Shown: positions 26,093 to 34,971, counted from the stretch's first letter. The stretch is DNA of 64,000 nt from Sphingomonas sp. (GCF_003248515.1 NZ_QFOB01000009.1:1-64000); one strand, 5' to 3'. Notes: generated from the letters alone by a model not told the origin. Translations and numbers: made by a program.

Positions 26093-27241
26093 CATCGAAG
26101 CCTCCGGAACTATCGTTGCCCGGCTTCCAGCAAGGTGCAGACGGAAGATCGGGGCGACCGTACCCCCGAACTGTTTGCGTAGCAGGTGAGGGTGTTCGCT
26201 TAAATTTCGACCTTGCATGCCCCATTGGTCAACGAAACTTATGACATCAAGCTCAGCGGTAACCCACCAGCAATAGGCCTGGGCCGGCTCCTCCGGCGGA
26301 TTCGCGGCGACCAGACTCGTATCATTAAGCGGCGTCCAAGGTCCCGCGATCCTATTGGCGACCATGCCATATAGGCCGGTCTGGCCTCTTATGCCGGGCG
26401 CGAACCTGGCGGCGGACGTCGACCAGAAAAGATAATAGAGGCCGTTGCGCGCGATCATGTGCGCTCGCTCCAGTTCCTTGGAGACGCCAATGGCTTCCAC
26501 CAATGGCGGGAGGAGCATCCACCGATCTCCCTGACGCTGTGCGATGCCGATCACGCCGTCATAAATGTCTGTTGTCCACGCAGCAGAACCCGAGAACAGA
26601 ATATATTCACACCCGTCAGCAGGATCGCGGAAATAGCCGGGATCGCGGAAGCCGAGAATCATTCCATTCGTAGGCTGATCTTCGCGGGCTGCGGCGTAGA
26701 CTGTTCCATCGGCCGCGAACAATTCATTAGGCGTGGTCCATTCCTCGATCTTGACAAAGCCCGTCGCTCTCCTGAGCCGCCCTTCTGTTGCGAACAGACG
26801 CTGCTCGAACCGAGGACCGCCCTCACGCCGCCCCGACGCGGTGAAATAGAGCGTTACGGTTTCGTCGTCTGAAGCAAGCGTGGCCGATCCGGACCATTCG
26901 CGCGATCCCGGTGTGAACGCATCGGGCAGGGCGTCACCATGATCCCGCCAACCTTCATCGCCGTGGCTGAGCAGGCGGATGCGGGCGACATCATGGCGCT
27001 GATTTGGGTCCGGATAACGCGGCGCCGCAAGAAAGAACCAGTAGCTGCGCCCGTCAAGGACCGCGGTGGCGCCATCTTCTCGCTGGAGCTGCCACATATC
27101 CCAGAGATCGCGATCCGAGACGAGCGGGACAATATCCGCTGCCCCAATCAGCCCAGGGCGGCTCTGCCCCTGTTCGAGGCCACGCGAAATGTCTTCCGCT
27201 GCCCAATGGGCCGGCTCGCCAATGCCGCTCAACATCTCCAT
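26084..27241 (-). CDS. GH68 levansucrase-type fructosyltransferase, no signal peptide
   Basis: 385 residues with the GH68 catalytic triad in order: nucleophile D48 in LWDMW, transition-state stabiliser D200 in FRDPGYF, acid/base E258 in ELERAH. REWSGSA near 114 is also typical. The enzyme splits sucrose and transfers fructose to water or levan. The ATG at 27241 overlaps the transporter stop (TGATG), leaving no room for a signal peptide, as in Zymomonas levansucrases, which are secreted without one. It could also act in the cytoplasm on imported sucrose, since the adjacent gene is a sucrose-type symporter. Confidence 0.92.
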   Translation of the reverse strand: MEMLSGIGEPAHWAAEDISRGLEQGQSRPGLIGAADIVPLVSDRDLWDMWQLQREDGATAVLDGRSYWFFLAAPRYPDPNQRHDVARIRLLSHGDEGWRDHGDALPDAFTPGSREWSGSATLASDDETVTLYFTASGRREGGPRFEQRLFATEGRLRRATGFVKIEEWTTPNELFAADGTVYAAAREDQPTNGMILGFRDPGYFRDPADGCEYILFSGSAAWTTDIYDGVIGIAQRQGDRWMLLPPLVEAIGVSKELERAHMIARNGLYYLFWSTSAARFAPGIRGQTGLYGMVANRIAGPWTPLNDTSLVAANPPEEPAQAYCWWVTAELDVISFVDQWGMQGRNLSEHPHLLRKQFGGTVAPIFRLHLAGSRATIVPEASMSA

Positions 27242-28572
27242 CAGGCGCGCTCCGCACGCTTGGTATCGTGCACGGTGCTCGCGACGCACAGGGTTGCGAT
27301 GGCGGCAAGCAGCATGAGCACCCCGCACATTGTCAGCACATTGCGCGGATCGCCTTGCAAGAGTGGCTGATAGATTATCGGGAGAAGCAGGGTTTCGATG
27401 AGCATGGGAATGACGATGAACATATTGAAGATACCCATATAGATGCCGTTGCGTTCGGGTGGGATCGCGTCAGCGAGCATGATGTAGGGACTGCCCATCA
27501 AGCTGGCCCATCCAAGGCCGATCCCCAGCATCGCCACCATCAGGCCGCTCTGGCTATCGATGTGGGCTATGCTGGCCATCGCTGCTCCGGACGCGATGAG
27601 ACAGACCGCATGGACCAACCGCGCACCAACTTTGCGAGTGAACGGCACCAGGAAGAACGCGGCGATGAAGGCGATCAAATTATAGGTTGCGCCAATCTCC
27701 CCCGAGATCAGCGCTGCCGCGTGAAACCCGCTCGAGTGGGCATCGGATGTGCCATACAGCGAACGCGCCAGCGCGGATGCGATGAACTGCCAATAACCGA
27801 ACATGGCAAACCATTGAAACAGCATGGCGGGCGCCAGTTGTCGCATCGGCCGTGGCATTTCGCGAACTGCAGCGGTCAGGTCGGCCAGTGTCTGGCGTGG
27901 TGAGGGGCGATGCGCCCGTATCCGGGCGAGTTCCGTGGCCGTGAGCGGCAGTTCCGGGACGCTGAAAACCGACCAGAGGATGCCGGCGAGCGATATGACG
28001 GCGCCGGCCAGGAACGCAATCCGCGTGATCACCGGAATATGATTCGCGTCCACCATGTCGGGGCTCATGCCCGCCCAGACCAGGAATGATGGCGAGGCAT
28101 AAGCCAAGGTCTGGGCAAGGCCGGTGAAGGCACTCTGCGTCAGATAACCAAGCGGGCGCTGATCGTCTGAAAGTCGGTCGCCGACATAGGCACGATAAGG
28201 TTCCATCGTGACGTTATTGGCTGCATCCAATATCCATAGGAGCGAGGCGGCGATCCACAGCGCGCCGCTGTAGGGCATGGCGAACAGGCATAAGCTGCAA
28301 AGCAAGGCGCCTGCCAGAAAGTATGGCGTCCGGCGTCCAAGCCGGCTTGTGGTGCGATCGCTCAGCGCTCCGACAAGCGGTTGGACGAGAAGGCCGGTCG
28401 CGGGGCCGGCCAGCCATAGCAAAGGTAAGGTTGCCTCGTCCGCCCCCAGATAGCGATAGATCGGCGCCATGTTCGCTTGCTGAAGCCCGAAGCTGAATTG
28501 AAGGCCGAAGAAGCCGACATTCATCTGAAGGATGCGCCAAAAACTCAGTGTTGGCCTATTGGTCTGATGCAT
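27241..28572 (-). CDS. SUT/GPH-type sucrose:cation symporter
   Basis: 443 residues, about 12 membrane helices, inner membrane. The loop motif SDRTTSRLGRRTPY is typical of the sucrose transporter/GPH branch of the major facilitator superfamily. Other marks are LDAANNVTMEPYRAYVGD and GSPYIMLADAIPPERNGIYMGIFNM. ATG 28572 has GAGGAAG upstream; a longer frame upstream would cover the operators. It is the first gene of a two-gene unit with levansucrase, downstream of twin LacI-type operators. Sucrose is the best guess; other glucosides are possible. Confidence 0.9.
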   Translation of the reverse strand: MHQTNRPTLSFWRILQMNVGFFGLQFSFGLQQANMAPIYRYLGADEATLPLLWLAGPATGLLVQPLVGALSDRTTSRLGRRTPYFLAGALLCSLCLFAMPYSGALWIAASLLWILDAANNVTMEPYRAYVGDRLSDDQRPLGYLTQSAFTGLAQTLAYASPSFLVWAGMSPDMVDANHIPVITRIAFLAGAVISLAGILWSVFSVPELPLTATELARIRAHRPSPRQTLADLTAAVREMPRPMRQLAPAMLFQWFAMFGYWQFIASALARSLYGTSDAHSSGFHAAALISGEIGATYNLIAFIAAFFLVPFTRKVGARLVHAVCLIASGAAMASIAHIDSQSGLMVAMLGIGLGWASLMGSPYIMLADAIPPERNGIYMGIFNMFIVIPMLIETLLLPIIYQPLLQGDPRNVLTMCGVLMLLAAIATLCVASTVHDTKRAERA

Positions 28573-28617
28573 AGCGCTTCCTCTCGTTGATGGAGTGCTA
28601 TCATCACGATCAGATGA

Positions 28618-28633
28618 TTTCAATCGATTGAAA
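28618..28633. promoter_or_regulatory. LacI-type operator 1
   Basis: TTTCAATCGATTGAAA, a perfect 16-bp palindrome between the divergent sucrose transporter and TonB receptor genes. The 10-bp core CAATCGATTG is repeated 23 bp away. Confidence 0.75.
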
Positions 28634-28640
28634 TTCGCGT

Positions 28641-28656
28641 TTGCAATCGATTGAAT
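28641..28656. promoter_or_regulatory. LacI-type operator 2
   Basis: TTGCAATCGATTGAAT shares the exact 10-bp core CAATCGATTG with operator 1, centred 23 bp from it (about two helical turns), which suits cooperative binding on one face. Confidence 0.7.
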
Positions 28657-28712
28657 CGCTGCTATGCCCAGCCTAGTTCGTACGCCAGATACGTGTTGAG
28701 GAAGGAGAGGTG

Positions 28713-31223
28713 ATGAAAATCGCGCATCTATTGGGCATGGTTTCACTGAGTGCGATAACCATCGCTACCCCAGCGCTTGCACAGCAGGCTGATATCGCCC
28801 CACAAAGTGAGACCGAGATCGCAAAAGGCGACGCGCTGGGACTGGGCGATATCGTCGTAACGGCGACCCGGCGCGGTCAGACTCGCCTCGATACCAGCGT
28901 CTCTGTCAGCAGCCTCAATGCAGATGCCGCGCTCGCAAATGCCCCGCGATCCACGGCAGAGCTCTTGCGCAGCATTCCCGGTCTTCGGTCGGAAAGTTCG
29001 GGTGGCGAAGGCAATGCCAATATCGCTGTTCGCGGATTACCCATTTCATCGGGCGGCGCAAAATTCCTGCAATTGTGGGAGGATGGCCTTCCCGTGCTCG
29101 AATATGGCGATATTGCTTTCGGTAACGCCGATATCTTCCTGCGTGCAGACTACAATGTCGATACCATCGAAAGTATTAGGGGCGGTTCTGCGTCGACGCT
29201 GGCGAGTAATTCGCCAGGAGGCGTCATCAACTTCATCAGCAAAACTGGCAAGACTACGGGCGGAGCTCTCGCGTTCACCAAGGGGCTGGACTTCGGTACC
29301 AATCGGTTTGACGGAGACTATGGATATAACTTCGGCGGCGGCTGGAGCGCGCATGTCGGGGGCCTTTATCGCTGGGGTGAAGGTGCCCGTCGCACCGGGT
29401 ACACCGCCGAGAAGGGCGGTCAGGTGCGGGCCAACATCACCAAAAGCTTCGAAGGCGGCTATATTCGCGCGAACTTCAAATATCTCGACGACCGCGCGAT
29501 CTCCTACCTTCCGATGCCTCTGCAAGTTTCGGGCACGGGCCGGGATCCCGATTATGGCTCCATTTCCGGCTTCGATATAAAAAGGGACACGGTCCATAGC
29601 TCCTACACCAGGAACATTGCGTCGCTCACGACGGGGAACCGCCGATCAGATGACGACCTTGCTGATGGAATGCACCCCAGCCTTAAGCAATTTGGAGTGG
29701 AAGGCAGTTATGAATTCGCATCCGGATGGGTGATCGAAAATCGCTTCAAGATCGCCGACGTCCAAGGCGCGTTTCGCTCGCTGTTTCCGTCAAGCGTGAC
29801 AGGCGCACAGGCGGCCGCCAATCAGGTCGGCGACTATCTGACTACGGGCAGTCTTGCTCCTACCGGAACGGTATACGCACTTCGCTACGCGACCGGCCCC
29901 AATGCGGGGCAGGTGGTGGATCCGTCGACGCTCGGCGGCAATGGCCTTGCGATGTTGACGAATACCTTCAACACGAATCTCGACACGCTCGACAACTGGA
30001 TGAACAATCTCAAGCTGTCAAAGACGTTCGATGTCGGGGCCGGATCGGTCAGTGCGACGGCCGGTTACTATCACAGCTATCAGGAGGTCGGCACAACCTG
30101 GACCTGGGCGAGTTATTTGCAGGACGTGCGAGGAGATGGCCAATCCGCGTTTCTGGACGTCTATGATGCTGCAGGTGTCAAGCTAACGCAGGGAGGCCAA
30201 TGGGCGTACGGCGTGCCCACATTCGGCAATTGCTGCACGCGCACCTCCTACACGGAAACGCGAACCGACGCCTTTTTCGGATCGCTTGTCGTTGACTTTA
30301 AGCCACTCAACATCGATTTGAGCGTGCGTCATGACGACGGAAGAACCAAGGGCTATTATATCGGCGGTACGGTGACGCAAAATCTAGATGTCGATGGCGA
30401 CGGCATCATTTCGCCGATCGAACGGCGGGTGAACGCTTTCGATCCCACTACGCGCCGGATTGTTGACTATGATTTTGGCTACTGGTCCTATTCGGCCGGT
30501 CTGAACTACCTGGTCACGCCCGATATCGCATTGTTCGCGCGCTATAGCAAAGGCGCGCGCGCCAACAATGATCGCCTGTTGATTGACCGCATCCGCCCGG
30601 ACGGAAGCGCTCGTCGCGGCGATATCGTCAATCCGGTCAAGCAAGCGGAAGCGGGCGTGAAGTACCGGGGAGGCGGCTTCGGCCTATTCCTCACCGCCTT
30701 CTACGCGCGGACCAGCGAATTACTCGCGGACGACCGGGCAGGACAGTTTGTCACCAATCGCGTCTATGAATCAAAGGGCGTAGAATTGGAGGGGAGTTAC
30801 CGAACCGGGGGGTTCTCGATCAATGCGACGGGGACGATTACGGACGCTGAGATCAAGCGGGACGAACAGGCGCCCGAACTCGACGGCAATCGTCCGCAAC
30901 GGCAGGCGACCTTCATTTATTCGGTATCGCCCCGATACACCTATGACCGGTTTACGGTTGGTGCCAATGTGGTCGGCACCACGAGGAGCTACTCGACGAA
31001 CACCAACGGTCTGGTGATGCCCGGATATACGGTCGTCAACGGGTTCGTGGAGGCTCGTATATTGCCTATGGTCACTCTCTCGGTGAACGCGAACAACATC
31101 TTCAACGCCTTCGGTCTCACAGAAGAGGAGGAGGGGGCTCTAGCCGGAACTGGCGCGAATTTTGTTCGAGCTCGGGCCATTAACGGCCGTACTGTCAGCG
31201 CGACAATCCGGGCGAATTTCTGA
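28713..31223 (+). CDS. TonB-dependent receptor, sucrose locus
   Basis: 836 residues with a signal peptide (cleavage near PALAQQ), TonB box-like DIVVTAT, a plug domain with VRGLP and STLASNSPGGVINFIS, and a long barrel ending in SATIRANF with the terminal Phe. GGAGAGG lies directly before the ATG. It is divergent from the sucrose transporter and shares the twin operators, and its stop overlaps the GH13 start (TGATG). It probably moves sucrose or a related oligosaccharide across the outer membrane. Its ribosome site is complementary to a CU-rich part of the candidate small RNA at 34.5 kb. Confidence 0.9.
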   Translation: MKIAHLLGMVSLSAITIATPALAQQADIAPQSETEIAKGDALGLGDIVVTATRRGQTRLDTSVSVSSLNADAALANAPRSTAELLRSIPGLRSESSGGEGNANIAVRGLPISSGGAKFLQLWEDGLPVLEYGDIAFGNADIFLRADYNVDTIESIRGGSASTLASNSPGGVINFISKTGKTTGGALAFTKGLDFGTNRFDGDYGYNFGGGWSAHVGGLYRWGEGARRTGYTAEKGGQVRANITKSFEGGYIRANFKYLDDRAISYLPMPLQVSGTGRDPDYGSISGFDIKRDTVHSSYTRNIASLTTGNRRSDDDLADGMHPSLKQFGVEGSYEFASGWVIENRFKIADVQGAFRSLFPSSVTGAQAAANQVGDYLTTGSLAPTGTVYALRYATGPNAGQVVDPSTLGGNGLAMLTNTFNTNLDTLDNWMNNLKLSKTFDVGAGSVSATAGYYHSYQEVGTTWTWASYLQDVRGDGQSAFLDVYDAAGVKLTQGGQWAYGVPTFGNCCTRTSYTETRTDAFFGSLVVDFKPLNIDLSVRHDDGRTKGYYIGGTVTQNLDVDGDGIISPIERRVNAFDPTTRRIVDYDFGYWSYSAGLNYLVTPDIALFARYSKGARANNDRLLIDRIRPDGSARRGDIVNPVKQAEAGVKYRGGGFGLFLTAFYARTSELLADDRAGQFVTNRVYESKGVELEGSYRTGGFSINATGTITDAEIKRDEQAPELDGNRPQRQATFIYSVSPRYTYDRFTVGANVVGTTRSYSTNTNGLVMPGYTVVNGFVEARILPMVTLSVNANNIFNAFGLTEEEEGALAGTGANFVRARAINGRTVSATIRANF

Positions 31224-33013
31224 TGAAGCATGCAGCGACAAGGCTGCCCCTCAGCCGAAGGGCGATGCTCGGTGGTACCGGTATGCTGCTCGGTGCGCTC
31301 CAGGCGCCCGGTGCCATGGCGATGTTTCGCAGCGATGCGGTGGCCCAGATCAACGGCTATCGCCGGCAATGGTGGAAAGAGGCGGTATTCTACCAGATTT
31401 ATCCGCGCTCCTTCCAGGATTCGGACGGAGATGGCGTCGGCGATCTCAACGGGATTACGCGGCGGCTCGATCATCTGCAAAGCCTTGGCATCGACGTCAT
31501 TTGGCTCAGTCCCCACTTCCAGTCGCCCAATGCCGACAATGGCTATGATATCAGCGACTATCGGGCGGTGATGCCGCAGTTCGGGACGATGGACGACTTC
31601 GATCGCATGCTGGCGGAGATCAAGCGGCGAGGCATGCGCCTGATTCTCGATCTCGTGGTAAACCACAGCAGCGATGAACATCGCTGGTTCCAGGAGAGCC
31701 GCAAAAGCAGGGACAATAAGTACCGGGACTATTATATCTGGAAGCCGGGCAAAAATGGTGGGCCGCCCAACAATATGCGCTCGTTCTTCGGAGGCTCCGC
31801 CTGGCAGCAGGACGGGCCGGACGGCGATTGGTATCTGCATCTGTTCGCGCGCAAGCAGCCGGACCTCAATTGGGATAACCCCAAGGTTCGCGCTGAGGTC
31901 TACGATCTCATGCGCTTCTGGCTGGACAAGGGCGTTGACGGTTTCCGTATGGACGTTATCCCGTTCATTTCCAAGCGACCCGGCCTACCCGATTTGACCC
32001 CAGCTGAACTGCGGGCGCCCGATGAACTCTATGCGTCTGGTCCTCATCTCCATGCCTATCTTCAGGAGATGCACCGTGAGGTGATGGCGAAGTACGACAT
32101 GGTAACCGTCGGCGAGGCTGCCGGGACGCCGGCCGAAAAGGCGCCGCTCCTGACGGACGAACGGCGAAACGAGCTCAATCTCATCTTCCAGTTCGACATT
32201 TCGCGCATCGGCCGCGACAATTGGCGACAAAACCCGTGGACCCTGGTCGAATGGAAGGCGCTATGGGCTCGCGCCGGGGACAATGCCGACCGGCATTTGT
32301 GGAATACCGTGTTTCTGTCGAACCATGACAATCCACGCATCGTCAATTCCTTCGGAGATGCCGGTCCAGAACACCGCGTGAACTCCGCCAAGCTGCTTGC
32401 GATGCTTCTGCTTACCCAGAAGGGGACGCCTTTCCTCTATCAGGGCGACGAGATCGGAATGACCAACTACCCCTTTACCGCGATCGATCAATTCGATGAT
32501 GTGGAGGTCAAGGGCAACTACAGGTCGCAGGTCTTGACCGGCGTCGTTCCCGAGGTGGAATATCTGTCGAACCTCAAGCGCACCGCCCGGGATAATGCGC
32601 GCACCCCGATGCAATGGGATGCCGGACCACAAGCCGGGTTCAGCACGGCAGCGCAGACCTGGCTCCCGGTCAACCCCAATCACGTTGCGATAAATGTGGA
32701 GGCGCAGGAGAAGGACTCGCAATCGATACTTCACTTCTATCGCAAGATGATCAGGTTGCGGGCGGACGCGCTGGATCTGATCTATGGAGACTATCTCGAC
32801 TATGATCCCAGCCATCCATCGATCTTCTGCTATCGCAGAGGATCGGCCGAACGTGGCTATCTGACCCTGCTCAACTTCGCCGAGAATATGGTCGACTACT
32901 CGCTTCCTCCATTGCGAGAGCTGGAACTGCTGGTTTCCAACCGGGATATGAATGGCGGCAGCAGGATAGGTCCCTGGGAGGCGCGCCTCTATCGCTATGG
33001 CGGGGCTGGCTGA
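31223..33013 (+). CDS. GH13 alpha-glucosidase, Tat-type signal
   Basis: 596 residues. The N-terminus carries a twin-arginine motif (LSRRAML, R12-R13) followed by a hydrophobic stretch and AMA, so export by Tat is likely. The (beta/alpha)8 GH13 core shows the four conserved regions: DLVVNH, GFRMDV with nucleophile D244, VGEA with acid/base E298, and SNHDNPR with D369. It is closest to oligo-1,6-glucosidase/alpha-glucosidase/sucrose-hydrolase subfamilies. It is coupled to the TonB receptor by a TGATG overlap. It likely cleaves sucrose or glucosides in the periplasm; exact linkage specificity cannot be read. Confidence 0.92.
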   Translation: MKHAATRLPLSRRAMLGGTGMLLGALQAPGAMAMFRSDAVAQINGYRRQWWKEAVFYQIYPRSFQDSDGDGVGDLNGITRRLDHLQSLGIDVIWLSPHFQSPNADNGYDISDYRAVMPQFGTMDDFDRMLAEIKRRGMRLILDLVVNHSSDEHRWFQESRKSRDNKYRDYYIWKPGKNGGPPNNMRSFFGGSAWQQDGPDGDWYLHLFARKQPDLNWDNPKVRAEVYDLMRFWLDKGVDGFRMDVIPFISKRPGLPDLTPAELRAPDELYASGPHLHAYLQEMHREVMAKYDMVTVGEAAGTPAEKAPLLTDERRNELNLIFQFDISRIGRDNWRQNPWTLVEWKALWARAGDNADRHLWNTVFLSNHDNPRIVNSFGDAGPEHRVNSAKLLAMLLLTQKGTPFLYQGDEIGMTNYPFTAIDQFDDVEVKGNYRSQVLTGVVPEVEYLSNLKRTARDNARTPMQWDAGPQAGFSTAAQTWLPVNPNHVAINVEAQEKDSQSILHFYRKMIRLRADALDLIYGDYLDYDPSHPSIFCYRRGSAERGYLTLLNFAENMVDYSLPPLRELELLVSNRDMNGGSRIGPWEARLYRYGGAG

Positions 33014-33145
33014 TCGAAAGCCATAGCGGCGAAGTCTGGTGAACCGACGCATCGCAAGATCATCTCGGCAATGGCGACATGACAAGCCCGTGTTCGTCGA
33101 TGTCCATGGATCGAATGTGCCAAGGAGCAACGCTCGCGCGGCAGA

Positions 33146-34315
33146 CTATTTACGTTCGATATCTGCCGTATCCTTATCAACTTTCAACAGCGATATCAGG
33201 TTTGGTGCGAAAGTAGAGAATAACGGTAGTAAAGCAGCTCCGATGGCTGGAGCCTGATCGCCGTTTTTGCCGATCCTAAGCTCGGGGCAGAAAAAATCTC
33301 TAGGTGCGGATCGTTGCATATTCTCGAGGATCAGGCGCCTTAGCAGACACAAGCGCTCCTGGGAAAGCGTGCCCCCGATCACGACCGCATCCAAATCGAG
33401 AAGGCTGTTGGCACTGATGATGGTGAAGGCGAGCGCATCTGCACAATGCGAAAGCCACGCCTCCCATTGAGCATCGGATGTCGTCTCCTTCGAAGACAGT
33501 TGATAGAGGGACGCTGAATGGAGCAGGAAATCGACGTCTGGGCCGTTCGGCACGGGCATTGAGGCGAGTGCGCCGGCATTGCCATTTCGGCCCCGCTTGA
33601 TCTCGCCATTGAGGATCAGGCCGCCGCCAATGAAGGTACCAATATGGACGTAGAGGAAGTTGTTCAGGCCCGCACCGGCGCCTGACATCAACTCGGCCAA
33701 AGCGCCTGCGTTGCCATCATTTTCGAACAGGACCGGGCCATCCAGTTCGTTCTGAAAAAGTTCCTCCAGCCCCGGCGCCGTCCAGGCGGCCGCCTGCTGG
33801 GTAGCAATCCCCGCCTCTTCGCGCCATTCCCCGATGAACCAAGGCATCGCGATGCCGAAACCCAGGAAGCCTTCGCGCTGCTCCTGTCGCAATCGGGGCA
33901 TATGATGTCGAGCAAAGGACCGGATGTGCTCCACTGCGCTGGCCGGACTTGGATAGGAGGTCGCGGTGCTCTCGCAAGCAATGATCCGGCCATCAAAATC
34001 GAGTATGGTGCATACCAATCGGTCTCGGCCGATTTCGGCTCCGATGGTGCAACCGCTATCCCCGTTTATGCGGTAGATAATCGAGGGTTGCCCCATTCCC
34101 CCCGTGCGTTTGCCTGCCTTGATGAGGCGACCTTCTTCCGCAAGGCTTTCGACTATCCGCACGGCCGCCTGCGGAGACAGGCCGGTTATCCGTGAAAGGT
34201 CGGCTTTGGATGCTCCGTTGAGCCGTCGCACGGTCGCGAGGATCAGTCGTTCATTGTACCGGCGCACGCCTACTGCATTGCTGCCACGCTTGTTCACCAG
34301 AAACTCCACTCCCAT
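33146..34315 (-). CDS. ROK-family transcriptional repressor
   Basis: 389 residues from ATG 34315. A winged helix-turn-helix (NGASKADLSRITGLSPQAAVRIVESL, ~25-55) is followed by a ROK kinase-like sugar-binding domain with a GAEIGRDRLVC phosphate-loop remnant and an ENDGNAGALAE segment. The zinc-binding cysteine cluster typical of many ROK repressors is not evident. Regulators of this type are lifted from DNA by a sugar or sugar phosphate. It is divergent from the small RNA and fructan operon. Candidate binding sites are TAAATC-N9-GATTTA (three copies) or the CGCTATAGCG palindromes (two copies). Confidence 0.9.
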   Translation of the reverse strand: MGVEFLVNKRGSNAVGVRRYNERLILATVRRLNGASKADLSRITGLSPQAAVRIVESLAEEGRLIKAGKRTGGMGQPSIIYRINGDSGCTIGAEIGRDRLVCTILDFDGRIIACESTATSYPSPASAVEHIRSFARHHMPRLRQEQREGFLGFGIAMPWFIGEWREEAGIATQQAAAWTAPGLEELFQNELDGPVLFENDGNAGALAELMSGAGAGLNNFLYVHIGTFIGGGLILNGEIKRGRNGNAGALASMPVPNGPDVDFLLHSASLYQLSSKETTSDAQWEAWLSHCADALAFTIISANSLLDLDAVVIGGTLSQERLCLLRRLILENMQRSAPRDFFCPELRIGKNGDQAPAIGAALLPLFSTFAPNLISLLKVDKDTADIERK

Positions 34316-34331
34316 TGTTGGCGGGCTGCGA

Positions 34332-34345
34332 TGCGCTATAGCGCA
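34332..34345. promoter_or_regulatory. CGCTATAGCG palindrome, copy 1
   Basis: TGCGCTATAGCGCA is a perfect 14-bp palindrome, 17 bases before the ROK repressor ATG. The inner CGCTATAGCG recurs at 34836-34845 in the fructokinase leader. Confidence 0.5.
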
Positions 34346-34402
34346 AGCCATTTTGAAACATGGTCGGGTCCAATAGCAAGGGTAACACCTCGACAGCGCA
34401 GC

Positions 34403-34432
34403 TTGACACACTAAATCACATTGATAGATTTA
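34403..34432 (+). promoter_or_regulatory. Promoter with operator O1 (small RNA)
   Basis: The -35 TTGACA (34403-34408) and -10 TAGATT (34425-34430) are 16 bases apart. Operator TAAATC-N9-GATTTA fills 34412-34432, between and over these boxes. It is almost identical, base for base, to the promoter at 34701-34730. The start of transcription would be near 34437. Confidence 0.65.
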
Positions 34433-34436
34433 AAGG

Positions 34437-34661
34437 GTCAGGTGGCAGAGGCGGGCTTGAAGACTTCCCGATGATCTGACTTCGTTCGGTTTTGCGGGCG
34501 GTTGACGGAAGAGAACCTCTCCTCTCTCCCGACATCCGCGCCTGACCTGGACCAGCTATCGTCGGCCGTCCCTGGCTCGGCTCGTCCCGATTTCCAGTCT
34601 GCACACTGGAATATGAGGGGGAGGGTAGGTGCTTTGAGCTCCAATCCTCCCCCTCTTTTTT
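34437..34661 (+). ncRNA. Candidate small RNA, ~225 nt
   Basis: A promoter with consensus-like boxes (34403-34430) is followed, ~180 bases later, by a strong intrinsic terminator (34615-34661). No credible coding sequence lies between: the only longer frame begins near 34502, lacks a ribosome site and runs through the terminator. Visible structure includes CCAGT/ACTGG just before the terminator. The CU-rich tract at 34515-34530 (ACCTCTCCT then CTCTCCC) resembles anti-ribosome-site seeds of alphaproteobacterial trans-acting RNAs. It is controlled by the same operator as the fructokinase operon. It could alternatively be an orphan leader. I know no named family it matches. Confidence 0.6.
34615..34661 (+). 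terminator. Rho-independent terminator of the small RNA
   Basis: GAGGGGGAGG (34615-34624) and CCTCCCCCTC (34646-34655) form a perfect 10-bp stem with a 21-base loop, followed by six T. It has no T-run on the other strand, so it terminates plus-strand transcripts only. Confidence 0.85.
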
Positions 34662-34690
34662 GTGGGGTGCTTTCCCCGGCATCTGCACCG

Positions 34691-34730
34691 GATTTAGTGA
34701 TTGACAGACTAAATCACATTCGTAGATTTA
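34691..34730 (+). promoter_or_regulatory. Promoter with operator O2 (fructan operon)
   Basis: The -35 TTGACA (34701-34706) and -10 TAGATT (34723-34728) have a 16-base spacer. TAAATC-N9-GATTTA is at 34710-34730. An extra GATTTAGT (34691-34698) pairs with ACTAAATC (34708-34715), also across nine bases, giving three alternating half-sites. The fructokinase leader that follows is ~235 bases long. Confidence 0.65.
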
Positions 34731-34835
34731 ATGGAGTCGCGCAAAAGCGACCACAGGCACGCAAAGATGCCGCGGGATAAGGCGAGGATGAATTGTGGGT
34801 ATTCCAACATCAATTGTTCGGCGGTTGGGCAGGGT

Positions 34836-34845
34836 CGCTATAGCG
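34836..34845. promoter_or_regulatory. CGCTATAGCG palindrome, copy 2
   Basis: A perfect 10-bp palindrome ~100 bases inside the presumed fructokinase leader. It is identical to the centre of the palindrome before the ROK repressor gene. Confidence 0.45.
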
Positions 34846-34971
34846 CGCCCATCGTCGTCGCCGTTCTCCGGTGGGCTGCTGGATCGGCCGCCTGCACCGC
34901 GGGTTCATCCTCATCACCGCATGTGCACATCGTCTCCGACGTCTGCGCATGCCCATCTGTGCGAGTAACCC

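Noticed and set aside
34502..34780. 92-codon plus-strand frame over the small RNA
   Set aside because: It lacks a ribosome site and reads through a strong terminator and the next promoter.
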